A model generated the notes under the pieces. That model made no database searches and was not told the origin of the DNA. It worked only from the letters and a program-made list of their open reading frames with translations. Of a stretch of 64,000 nucleotides of DNA, positions 36,878 through 48,901 are shown piece after piece. The stretch's first letter is position 1. The number at the start of each line of letters is the position of its first letter. Source of the stretch: Clavelina lepadiformis (taxonomy: Eukaryota > Chordata > Ascidiacea > Aplousobranchia > Clavelinidae); contig NC_135245.1 in assembly GCF_947623445.1 (NCBI RefSeq), forward strand, positions 14,825,501-14,889,500, in the 5' to 3' direction. A program made the translations under genes and the position numbers.

Positions 36878-39244
36878 ATGAAACGAATCAGAATACAAGG
36901 TGTAGCTGGTATCAGCCCGAACCAAAATCCAACTGTTAACGTGGGTAAGTAAAGGTATGAAACACTAAATACATTGCCTTTGCAGTGTTGTCATGTTCCT
37001 ATTTTTTTTTAATTGGTGATGATGATTTAATAAAATAATAATCAATCTTTTTACATTTGTACTTGCAGTGCAACGGCCACCAGGCATTGTTAATCCGGTG
37101 ACAATTCATCCATCCAGTATGCGCATGCAGCGACCTCCACAACAACAGCAGCAACCATCCGCCCAACCGGAACCATATGATCCCATTGCTCAAGTGAAAG
37201 TAATTCTTCCACAATTAAAAGAATCGTTAGTTGTAAGTATTTTTTAGTTTGTTGTGGCAAGATTGTCTTATATGTGATATAAACTTTTTACACTCCCGCC
37301 CATCATACTAAAATTGGTGCACAAAACATTTAGGTAATTTGCCTAATCTCTGGAAAGCTTTAAAGGGGAAAAACAGAAGCTCAAACAGTAATAATTATTT
37401 AGCATTAAGTTATTACTAAAACGCTTTCAAACTGTTAATAATAATTAATGCAATCAAAAGTGGGAAAGTAAACTTCGTAAAGCCTAAAGCAGATTTCATA
37501 GACTTTTGTTACATATCCATCTAATGAAGTTCACCCGCAGAGTTTATCAAAACTAATGTTAAACTATCCGGATATCAGTTAACCGATTAAAATATTAAAT
37601 AAGGCTATTTTAACTATTTCATGATATTATTTATTTCAGCTATTATTATTATTGATAAGAAGATTGATTATTAATATCATTGCTACTATTATTATAGCTA
37701 TTTTCTGATATCTGAATAAAATTATGTTGGTTAACGAAATTCAAAAATAAACTAAAAAAACACAAAACTATATAGACCTTAAGAATTTGTGGATTTTTTG
37801 TTAACATCTGTTTTTACAATCAACATGTTTTTTACTAGAAGTCAAGGTAATAATCATTCAATCATTTTTTTTGTAAAAATTGCGGTGGGGACGAAAAAAT
37901 CAAGCCAATTGTTATTATCATGTGCTAATCAGCTGGAATAATGTTAAGACCTGCTAAAAAATAATTAAGGTAATAAATGTTGGTAACAAAAACTTCAACA
38001 CGCACGGCCACTAAACCCATAAAAAGGTTGCTTTATGCTTACCGTTTATTATCTGGATAGCTACAGCTAATACAAACATTCAGATATATTTGTTATGTGG
38101 ATAATAAATATTATTGATATTCGAACTAACCACAATGAAAACGTTGGCAAAATTTGAATTTAATTTTTCATCAGTTTTATAGCAAACATTGTATACTTTC
38201 ACATGTTTTAACCTCCTCCATGAAACTCTACTGTATGTATATCTAAAATTTTCTTTCAAGAGATTCATTTCATTTCAAAAGATTTTAGATAGAGCATATT
38301 TCCGGTTTGTTATATTTCATTTTGCAGAACTTAATGACTGTTGGAAGCAAGAATTTTGCAGGTAACAGGGCAGTTGATGATATGCAGTAAGTGAAGATAT
38401 GTGTGGTCGGATTTATCTGGTATACCCCAACCCAGGGGCGGGCAACATACGGCCCGCGACGGGATTTTGAGCGGCCCGCAGACAGTTTCCGGTCTAACAT
38501 GATAATGTGGCCTGCGGCCAAATTCTGCCGCAATCCCTGTATTGCGTCACTAAATAAGTCCAAGTTTGCCAACCTGAGAAAGATGGCCATGAATCTACTT
38601 GTTCTGTTCGGGTCTACATACATTTGTGAGCAAACATTTTCGACCATGAATATTAATAAGACAAAGCTGCGTTCCAAACTATTCATGAATCCGGCCCGCC
38701 AAGTACTTTATTTTCTCATATCAGGCCCGACGACCGAAGAAGTTGCCCGCCCCTGCCCTAACCTATTTAGGAATTATATTGTGTAATTAATCCATTAATG
38801 CAATGTACAGTACATGATATATAACATTATTAACATTGATGGCAAACATCCAAAAACACAGGAAAGGATTGGATAGCAGCAACATACCTCCTTTTAACAA
38901 ATGCTTGGAAAACTTCTACACTTTGTGTGATCAGCTTGAAATTCAACTAAACCTTGGCCAACAACAGCTTTCTCAAACTTTAGTTGGCATACACAACACT
39001 CCTCTTATGACTGGTAGCATAAAGTCAGATGTCAAAGACCCTCAGGTACTGAGACAGTATAATCTGGTAATTGCTTGTTGCGTTTGTTGGATATTTCCAC
39101 TAATAGGAGATCTTTTTCTAGGTTTATGCAAATTACGTGAATATTGTTGAGAATCAGGTTCGCTGTACAAAGGAGATCCATGAACTTTTAGCAAATTGTT
39201 GTAGAACATTATCTGAGCAACAGGTGAAATATCCAACTGGTTGA
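36878..39244 (+). CDS. MED29: Mediator complex subunit 29
   Basis: Tail-module subunit of Mediator (intersex homologue), nuclear co-activator of RNA polymerase II. Five exons: 36878-36944, 37069-37232, 38328-38386, 38862-39066, 39122-39244; 205 residues (human about 200). Residues 1-60 are proline/glutamine-rich. The conserved core starts with DPIAQVKVILPQLKESLV and continues FNKCLENFYTLCDQLEI, closely matching human IPQLKESL and FDKCLEEFYALCDQLEL. The C-terminus (QVRCTKEIHELLANCC) parallels human QIACAKDIHTALLDCA. Intron 3 carries the hAT element 38433-38755. Intron 4 is only 55 nt. The start is the first ATG in frame with the conserved core. Confidence 0.92.
38433..38755 (+). mobile_element. 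hAT-type deletion derivative (323 bp) with transposase C-terminal remnant
   Basis: Termini CAGGGGCGGGCAAC / GTTGCCCGCCCCTG. The flanking duplication is ccccaacc (38425-38432) against ccctaacc (38756-38763), one mismatch. Its interior encodes LLVLFGSTYICEQTFSTMNI followed by NKTKLRSKL, the hAT dimerisation core. It is therefore an internally deleted copy of an autonomous element that keeps the end of the transposase gene next to its right terminus. It lies in MED29 intron 3. Confidence 0.93.
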
Positions 39245-41034
39245 TACTTTGACAAAGCAACTTGCTTCATGAGGAAAAATATGTTCAAAGCCACAGGCAC
39301 ATTTCCCTATGTGCTGTACAACCACATATTTTTAGTGCTAGTGCTGTTTTTCCAAAATGAACGTATGGTATTATTGTGCTCAGTACTTTAGCCGTACCAG
39401 TGAAAGCGTTTCCTTGCCAACATACCGAGTCAAGCCTGCTTTGTGAGTTCTTCTAGATATTACTTAAATGTTAGATATTTTCATGTTGCAGCAAGTAAAG
39501 TTAATTCGTCTGTAATAGGTTATTCATGATCTAATCTGATTGTGGTAGATTGGAAAACTAAGTAAATATCGAATCAACTACTCCTACAAGGTAATCTATC
39601 TTCATTAATTGCTGTAAGGTCGGCCGTGCTAGTCAGAAAATACCGTTTTTTGTACTGCAGAGTTATTGTGTTTTTTTTTAAATTTCGGAATTGCACACAA
39701 AACAATTTTCATTTAACACATCCAGATCACTGCTGATGGTAATTAATTGGACGAGGCTTTCAATGTACTCTGTCGCCTAACGAAAATTTAAAATGGTTAT
39801 TTGACATAAGCATTCAGGTATGTGGTCCTGGCTGGCGAAACCACATTTTGAAAATGGACCTGTCAAGCCTCAAGCTTGCTGAGAAATGTTTTTTGAAATA
39901 ATATGCAAATTCTGTATTACTTACCATAGTTTTATTAACACAGCTTAACTTTCACCAAAAGTACGTTTTTATGATTTGTCATTGATGATAATTCGCAGAT
40001 AACCGCACTTTATGCAATTTTGATGTTTATAACCAAATACACTTTAACAAATCTTTCTCATACCCAGCCGCGATATTGCTTGTGATGAGCATTAATAGTT
40101 GGCTTGCCATACATATGTTTCTCAAAAACATGCAATTATCAGTAACATTTTAATTTTGTACTGGGTTACGTAGTGTGCATATTACATGTTTACAAAAATG
40201 TTGTTTTTACAGAATGCAGTGCAAACACTAGTTTTCTACTTACAACCTGTTAATTACTGTATATTCTGTTTTGCCATCCTGAGATAATAACCTGACATTT
40301 TATTTTAGTCAGATTCATCATCATCTAATATTTAGTTTCAAGTGAGCTGAGAGTGATAACTACCACTACACTGTACAATGGATGTTATATTTCAAAAACA
40401 ACTCCTAATAAACACCAGTAGTGGTGCTGGTTTCAACACAGCACTCATACAATGTACAATACATGCACGGCAATTATTATATTCAGTTTATTGCAAGCAT
40501 ACTATATTAAACTTGGAACCAAAGGAAAAACTTTGTTATATCAAAGTGGAAAGTTATTATTATCTATCTCAATCTCAATCAGGCAAAATTATGTTACTGC
40601 AGTGATTTCCAAACCACGTGTGAGAGAAGTGCATCAAGTCTGTCATCATGTTTGAACACTCACAGTGCGTTACTTAAAAGTTTTCTTTGGGATAAAATGA
40701 AATATCTATGTAATTTTGTGGTTTAAAACTATCAGCATTATCTGCTTAAATGAAAATTTGTAACATAAATGGATACTTGAAGGTTTACACAAATCACAAC
40801 ATGCAACAACTTAGACGTACGAACAAGCTATAATGGTTATATATATAAAACGGGTCATGGTAATTCTAAAATGTTTTGTCTGGTCAGGCCATTATCCTTA
40901 TTTTTCAGTGTTCACTGAGAAAGTCCATATATATTTAATGCTTGTACAAAAAATTATTAAGTGAATAACTGGACCAGGTTCCACAGTTTTTTCCACTTTT
41001 AACATTTTTAAATTGTACATGACTGGATTGAAAA
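39245..41034. other. Convergent interval between MED29 and calcineurin B
   Basis: Contains the 3' flanks of MED29 (plus) and calcineurin B (minus). No coding exon, RNA gene or delimitable transposon was recognised. Confidence 0.5.
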
Positions 41035-44000
41035 TCATACATCAACCACCATCTTCTTGTGCACATCCAGTGAAGAAACAACCTAAAATAAATGCCAAGA
41101 AAATGTTGCAAGTAATGCAATTCAAGCTCACTGTTAAAAAATACAGTATGTAATTACTAGGTAGCAATACACAACATCAATAGCAATGTGCTAATATTTG
41201 CAACAGCACGTGACAAAGTTTAGGCATAATATGGCATTAAAACAACATAGCCATTACACATGTTACGCACAAAGTACATATTAAACACCTACACAGTAAA
41301 ACGTCTGATATCACATACTATACGTTTCAACTTGTGCTATACATATTGTATTCAATGTAAATGTAAACTTACTGATGCGAACTCATCAAAAGATATTTTC
41401 CCATCGCCATCTTTATCTGCATAGATTATTGTTTTATCAACAATCTGTTGAAGTTGTTGATCTTTCAGATTATTTCCGACCATCATTTTCAAAACTTGAA
41501 ATAACTCACCGTTTGAGATAAACCCGTCGTTATCAATATCATATATTCGAAATGCAACTGTAAAACCATGTCATAAATTGCAGCTTTTTACGTATTATTT
41601 ATGTGGATTTGAAAACACAGCACAATTACAACATACACAAAACCTATATTTTCATATATTTAGTTTAACATAAGTACAACAAAGGTGGATACTTACACTT
41701 AAGCTTTGACTGTTTATCTCCTTTAACACTAAATTGGGAAACTCCTTCAATAAACTCTACACATAAAATGTAAGTCAATCATAACAGTTGGCACTGTTGT
41801 GTCAATTTCTTGAAATCATAGTAAGCAATTGGTACAACTGCACAAGTCGTCTGGGCAAGCAGTTAAACTTAGATTTGTTTCCAGAGATATTTCTTTTACC
41901 CTCACTATCCGGCCAGTGCTAATTGTTGACCTTATTACCGTCAAAATATCATTAAACAAATCAGCGGTCCCCAACCACATAACTCTGTGCAAATGTCTCA
42001 CCAGATAGAGAAGAGTTTAGAAATGTGCCATAGATGATTGAAAAGTAATGTAAAATAATATGCCTAATACTAATAGTACAACCAAAACCTTACATTACAC
42101 CATCATCAAGTTTTCTTTTGAACCACAGCTTAAATTTACTTTGCAAGTACTGTATAAAAGCCGTTTGGTCAAGAACAACATGTAAACAAATACGAAAAAG
42201 GCCAGTCACTTCGAACGTACGATACTTTAAACATGCTGCCTGAAACTGAATCATGATATAAAAAAACGTTAGGGATCACCATTTTAGATTACTATGGCAA
42301 AATATTATATGGGCTGCAGGATAATGCTGCAAACTTGAAAATTTCTTGTTACCTCTAAAATCCACTTCTCCATTTCCATCTTGGTCAAATATTTCAATAA
42401 CACGTTGCACAAGAGGGTTTTGCTGAAGTTCTGGAAGACTCATAAATTCATCAATGCTTAACGATCCAGAGTTGTCTAAATCAAGCTTACGAAATCGCTT
42501 TCCGAGCCGTGCTATCTCATCTGGGTCGACTTTAATAAATGAAGTACAATTTAAACTTAGGTTCTATAAAATGTGATCTATAAAAGGTGGCCTGCACATA
42601 GTTTAAATATCAATGACCTAATTCAAAAATTTAAATATTAGACTATTTATAATATGCACTTACAATGAGAGCACATTTCCATTGGCATTGTAAGATCATT
42701 TCCCTGCAAAAATTTAGGAGCCAGATAAGTATAGCTGAGAGGCACAAGTAAAAAAACAAACAAGGATTGGTGATAAAATGTTATTTATCATACACTCGAC
42801 TCAAGTTGGCATAGGATACAACCATAAATAATAAAAGCAAGCAAACTTGTTTATGCTTGGCAAAAAGCTCTTTACTGGTAAAATGGAATCATCGTTCTTA
42901 CAAGACAGCTGCAGACATTTGCATTACATAAAAATCAAAATCTCACTATAACATCTTTCGTGTGCATCAACAAATAACGTACTATCTAGTGAAGTCTCAG
43001 TACTATTATTTATTACCATTTGTCAAGCAATTATGTATGATATTTTGTAGTAAGTTGATAATGCTTAACATATGGTAAACGCGGTTTAGTTTCCATGTTA
43101 AACAAAAAGTTACATAATTAAATGCAGCTCAATAGCAATGATCACATTGTTAATCAAGATAGTGTATTACCATTTTAAAAATGAAGGTGATGACATTAAT
43201 GTAAGCGACAAAGGTCTTAGAGACTCTGCAGTTAGATTTGCAATTACCTAATGCCACAAAAGCTAAATGCTTACATTTATTATGACTTACAAAATAAAAC
43301 ACACTAACTAACCTACTGATACAAAAAGCGGTCTAAAACTATGAGAAATCAAAAGGTACAATAAACTATCGTGCAAGATGATCATTTTGCTTATGTTGCA
43401 GAAGTGGACATATAACTTGCTCCTGGCTCACCCATCTTTTAAAGAGTTTGGATGGGCAGGGTGATGCAGAAAAAATGTTTAGGATATTCGTGGAACCGCC
43501 ACGAAAGTATTTGCAGAAACTGTAGTATAACAACTGTCTATAAAAAAATTGATAAAACAACAAGGGGTCAAAAAAGCAACATAGTTTGGGATTTGGTTCT
43601 TGAAGACAAATATTTCAAGAAACCTGTTCAGATTGTTGTCTAGAGTTTTCGATAATATCGAATGATATTTCTGCTCATTACAAAATGAATGCTTTGCAAT
43701 GGTTAGACTTACAATGAGCAGAGGTGGGCAGTCGGTACTTTGCAAGTGCTGACGTTCACGGTGCCGGTACTTTTTGTGTAAAAGATGCTGCTACAAACGC
43801 AATGCTATAAATTCGGCACTACAGTACCGCGATACTGCCCACCTATGTCAATGACCAACAAGGAACCAATAGGATTTACAGAGTATAGTATTGGAACAAG
43901 TTTATTACGTTAAGTGAAATGTAGTGTATACATACATGTTATATATATATAACAAATAATCCATGGTTGCTAATTTAACTTTCTGTGTAATATCCAAGAG

Positions 44001-47000
44001 AATACACTACTGGCAAACATAAATTTCAATATATTGGTTTATAAATATTAATTTAATATTCCAGATTATGTTTCAACATTACCATCTTGATTAATGCCTT
44101 GTTGAACCTTTTCTCCAGTTAATCCAAGTAAAAATGTTCCCACACAAGTAGCAAAAATAAAGATCTGTTATCGCCAACACTATATACTAAAATAAACTTC
44201 TAAAAAGTATAGTCGGAAATAAATTTATGCAACTCACTATATATCACAAGGAAAACACTCGGCAGTGCTGGATAACTGAAAATTTTTATTGTACTTTAAA
44301 AAAGCGCCATGGCCAAAATCACCCCAGTTGACATGAACTGGAACAATCTTTATGAATATTATGCCAACCTAACTTTGCAACCAAGACCTCTCTCCAAGTT
44401 GTGAGAAGAGCAAAATAGCAATCAAAGAAAAATTTTAGCAGACATAACTAAGTTCAGTATCCACCATTTATGCTCACGGACAAAAACAGCAATAAATTTC
44501 CAATTCCAGTCTGGCCCACTGGCATTTAATCCAATGCCATATACCTATTAGTTTAGTAGTTTATAAATGCTAACTAGTGGTAAAAGGCTGGAATCATTCA
44601 CAGTGTTTCCCTCGATTGAAAATAACCATTTTGTAGACAACTCAATCTAATTTAAGTCATTCTGACTTCAAGGAACCACAGAGCCGATATTCTAAGATGC
44701 CACTATTTTACCAGAAAATATTTATTAACTTTGGCATAATTGAGTCATTAGGCAAAATGCACTTTCAAAGATTTTTACGGATTTTGTATATATAACAATG
44801 AGAAAGGATGAAACCCTTGAAAACCTATATTATTTACAGATTGACTTTTTTCGATTATAAGTTTAATGTATGTAAGTTGTAACGAAACATTCAGTAACAG
44901 AAATGCCAAAACACCCCTTCATTCATTGTGTTTTTGCCTTAAATGTGGGGGACAAAAATTATGTTAGCGTTGTTGGTGGTCTAAAACATATTAACAGCAA
45001 TAATAATTACTACAAATAAGACAAGTAAATATGGCAAGGCCTCGAGGGTAAAATGTACATTACTTTCCGTAAAAAAATGCTTCTCACACTAATCTTGGAT
45101 CGTTTAATGAGGTATTGGCCATAACACTGTATCAATCGTCTAATTCAAATAAAACATAATGCTTTGTAGCATTCCCCATATACAGTTTTTGGATTGTTTT
45201 AGTTGAGGTGTGTTGACAAATTTTAAAAATATACAAGTGCGTAATAAGTGTATAAAGGTTACGGAGCATTTTCTTAGACTATTGTAGGCCTATTTGTTGT
45301 GTTATCAGTTACTGTAGCAAAAAACAAATTAATTTTTCAGCCATTCAAAGATCCAATTTTGAAAGAATGGCAGTTTTCGACGAAAATTCATATGCGCAAA
45401 GATACACATTTTTGTGTGATGGGGTTCACTGAATTCTTGTTTATTTATTATCAATTGGTGTGAAAAAAGTTCAGCATGCATGTTTATGAACCTCGCTGCG
45501 CTTTCCACAGTGGTCCAGAGATGCCTCATCAATTAGTTAATTGTAGTGCTTTGGCCAAGTACAACTTCATAAAAACATTTTGTGTGTACTAGGCTAGTCA
45601 TTATTAATAATTTAGAGTTAAGTGATAAGAGCTTCAATCAATCGTTTTGTTTTTCGTCATCAGCATGGTGGGGACATAAAAACCAATGCCAGTTGTTGTT
45701 AGCAATTAGCATGTACGAATGCCTGAATGCACGGGAAAGACTGAAAAGTACCGGTAGGCGGTAGCCAATACACACAACTGCACAGCAGTAAGGAACATAA
45801 ACAAACTGATTACATTTTCCAGTACAATCTTCCAAGGTTACCGATAGTTAAACAAACTTGTAATAAACTTAAAATAAATCTGAAAACAGTGACCAATACC
45901 CAAAATCATAGACATACCCCTCAATAACCTACGATCTGAACGATAGGTTATCCCCATAGATATATCCCCAGCAGCAAAATCGGTCAAACATAGCTCGAAT
46001 TTCATCAGTGTTTCTCTACATGCTTTATCTTTTTAAAATTCTGGTCTCTTGATAATAAATATTGATACGGTTTCATCCCCTTTATGGCGAAAAAAATAAA
46101 AGATACTTCTGTGTATAAAATGTTCCTTAGAATTACTATCACCGACAATAAATAATTGCAACCATGCGTGACAAATTTTACGTCATAAAGAAACAAACAA
46201 CCATAAGCTTTTCACATCTTGCTGTCATCAAGCATCACAAGACTACCGTAAGTCGGAAAGTGATTAGGAGCAGTAACCACTATCTGCCAGCTAGTGCGAG
46301 CTAGCACACCAGTTAGTGCTAGCCTAGCTGGTGTTGCAGTTGCTAGGTTAGTGGACAATAGGTTAGAATCTAACCTAACCGTTAGATGGTTTCGTGTAAG
46401 CTGCAGGGTGAAACTGAGCTAAGCTGAATGTTTCGTGTAAGTGAGGTCATGAACATCCCCGTACACTATGAAATACATTGTATATATAGGCTTTAGCTAT
46501 GTACAGATAGCCTGTGACCCTTTATATATAAATTGTAAAGGTGCTAGCTATTTCACCGGAACTGCATTCCTAGGTCACACAGTTAATAGTTCAACATATA
46601 TAGATGGTGATATTTTGTTTTGGGTTAACCTAGAGATACCTATTTAGGCTTGTAGGAGTGAAAAAACTGCTCAGTCTAAGCTACTCTGTTTATATCCAGT
46701 GCCAGATTTACAGTGTAGCAAAAGCAGAGCATTTGCTACGGAGCTTTTGCAATGGGGCCTCGCGTTAAAGCCGTTTTATAAAATAAAAAAGAATGAAAAA
46801 AAAAAAATTTATGAGAAGAATATATAAGTAGCATTGACTGCACTAAATCCCAACCAGTGGTTTGTGGTTTGTATCCTTGCAGGGTCCGCAATGATTTTTA
46901 GCAAAAATATTTGTCAAACAGTTTTCAGTCACTTAAGCCCGTCAGAACTTAAATCCCCAGTCACTTAAATTTGCAGAAACAACACACTGGTTTTATATGG

Positions 47001-47654
47001 GCAGTTAAAACTTCACATAAATAATTAAATCTAGATTTTAATGAGATTATTATGACATAACATTCCACAATTATTATTTTAAATATCATGTCCCCACTTT
47101 ATATCACCTCGTAATAATGGTATGTTAGACAAGCATCATTTAATTTTTAAATTTCCAACAGTTTGATGCAATAAACGTGAAACAATTGCGTATTTAAATG
47201 CCATATATTTAAAATAATTCTTGTTTTAATTTTGACGTGTACAACTATGGTATAGCAATAATGTGTGAAATTTGTTATCAAATCGAACCACACCTTCGTG
47301 AGCTGAATGATATCCCAAGTTGATTCCGCAGAAGTAGTGTATGACCGAAATTTTCATTGATTGTTTCAAAATAACTTTTAAATAAGCGGTATATATACTT
47401 TTGCTGACACAGTAACATTTCTTTAAATAGTTCTACAAAAAGTTTTACACATTGTGTTAGTGGTTGTTTAATTTGTTTTGTTTTCGGCTTATCTTATAAA
47501 TAGGTTGTAGATCTATGTTAATACTAATTTCACTTACATTTAAAAACAGGTTGGGTCCGCATATGGTTTGGTGGTAACAAAAGCAGTTCACCGAGATAAA
47601 AGGATTTAGAACAACTGATTTAAATCTTTTGCCTTCTTAGTGCACACTTACCAT
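41035..47654 (-). CDS. PPP3R1: Calcineurin subunit B (PP2B regulatory subunit)
   Basis: Ca2+-binding regulatory subunit of the calcineurin phosphatase. Minus-strand exons: 47654-47652 (ATG only, inferred), 42703-42664, 42529-42353, 41756-41697, 41557-41373, 41082-41035. They total 513 nt, giving 170 residues, the same length as human CNB1. All four EF-hand loops keep their ligands: [68 protein letters not shown] and the last exon ending [13 protein letters not shown] are near-identical to the vertebrate protein. The start MGND keeps Gly2 for N-myristoylation. The coding exons 2-6 are certain. The placement of the ATG exon is inferred because exon 2 begins in phase 0 with GGA and 47654-47652 is an ATG followed by a perfect GTAAGT. 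Confidence 0.93.
42704..47651 (-). other. Putative 4.9-kb first intron of calcineurin B
   Basis: If the ATG exon at 47652-47654 is right, this whole interval is intronic. It contains the small hAT element at 43719-43847 and no recognisable exon on either strand. Closer but weaker ATG|GTAATA candidates exist near 43013 and 43170. Confidence 0.5.
43719..43847. mobile_element. Short hAT-like MITE (129 bp)
   Basis: Termini CAGAGGTGGGCAGT / ACTGCCCACCTATG (one mismatch near the tip) are flanked by acaatgag (43711-43718) and tcaatgac (43848-43855), matching at 6 of 8 bases. Probably an old, eroded insertion. Confidence 0.7.
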
Positions 47655-48901
47655 GCTTTGATAAAAATTGTAAAGCGACAAATGGGTTTTAGTGGGCATG
47701 CTAACCCAGTCTACAACGAGGCTAGAACCATACTTTATGCTTCCCACGGTCAATGGCATAAAATAAACAATATATACGATAATTATTTGTTAGAAAAACG
47801 CCATAACTCTTCTCGTACGCTTGACTATTGTGTCACATAGTATGCAAAGTTAAGGAAGTGCTGGCTTAAATCAAACAGAAATTTGAAAAGCAACTTTATA
47901 GGACTATTTCTTTGTCACAGTAGCAATTCTGACGTCATAATGGCACCAAAAATTATGTCACAAAACAAATACGTCACTAGCATTGCTTATTTGCAACATA
48001 GAACCATTGTGCCGGCCAGTATATTACACATCTCTGTTCTAGACATTGCGCATTCAAAATTTTTTGGGGAGATTGCTGCATAGATTTTTGACCTTATGGT
48101 ATTCGCAAGTCTTATTCTTGTTTTTAAGTATTTTAGGAAATTAATTTCCTTTCGAAATGGATCTGCCTTTTTTAAAAAGAAGCAAAATTTCAAGCGTTCT
48201 AGCCCATTATTTTGTTTACATCTAGTTTACAAAGTTTTCAATTTTTACTGGGAAGAGCCAATGAATCATAAAAGCACTACTGCATGATTGTCCTTGCACT
48301 TGCAGTCCAGGTTAACGTAGCCATCCTGAGTTATTAGCTTAATTTAGTGCTGCCGCTTAAGATTCTGTTCAACTTTAGATGTATTTCTGATAAATCAATT
48401 CTAGTTCTTTTTTATTTTTATTTTTCATCGCATTTAGCTGACACAAGATTGCATAGCGTGGTATATTGTTTACAATTTATGCTAATTGGGTTGGCTTGCT
48501 GATTTTATGGACCGGTAATGAAAGTTATGTCCAATCGGACATTTTTTCATATAATTCCAATGAAAGTGGCTTGCAATAAAAATTGGCTATTATAGTTCAT
48601 ATACCTGAACAATTTACATTAGAACTAAAAAATTTATAAAATATTGCTGTTTTACAAATATAGTTTTGTTGAAAACAAATTTCACAGTTCATACAAGCTA
48701 CCACTGGCAACAAAATTAATTGCAATAAATTAGATTATTAAAAGCTTTTTTGTGTTACAGTTATTTGCAAGAATACAATGCCTGTTTTTCAGGTTAAGAC
48801 ATATTGCAAGTGGGCACAGACTTATTAAGCTGGATTTGAAAAGTGGAAGTAACTTCCTGTGAATTTTGTAAAAGAAGGTTTTGAAAAGTGAATTTTGAGA
48901 C
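47655..48901. other. Divergent promoter interval, calcineurin B and PH-domain gene
   Basis: 1.25 kb between the inferred calcineurin B start (minus) and the PH-protein start (plus). Probable shared upstream region. No motif could be assigned with confidence. Confidence 0.4.

Noticed and set aside
41959-41974. CAGCGGTCCCCAACC, typical of hAT termini
   Set aside because: Only one end was found and no target duplication could be paired, so no element was called.
46699-46810. CAGTGCCAGATTTA followed later by an A-rich tract
   Set aside because: Looks repeat-like, but neither terminal repeats nor a tRNA-like promoter (A/B box) could be found.
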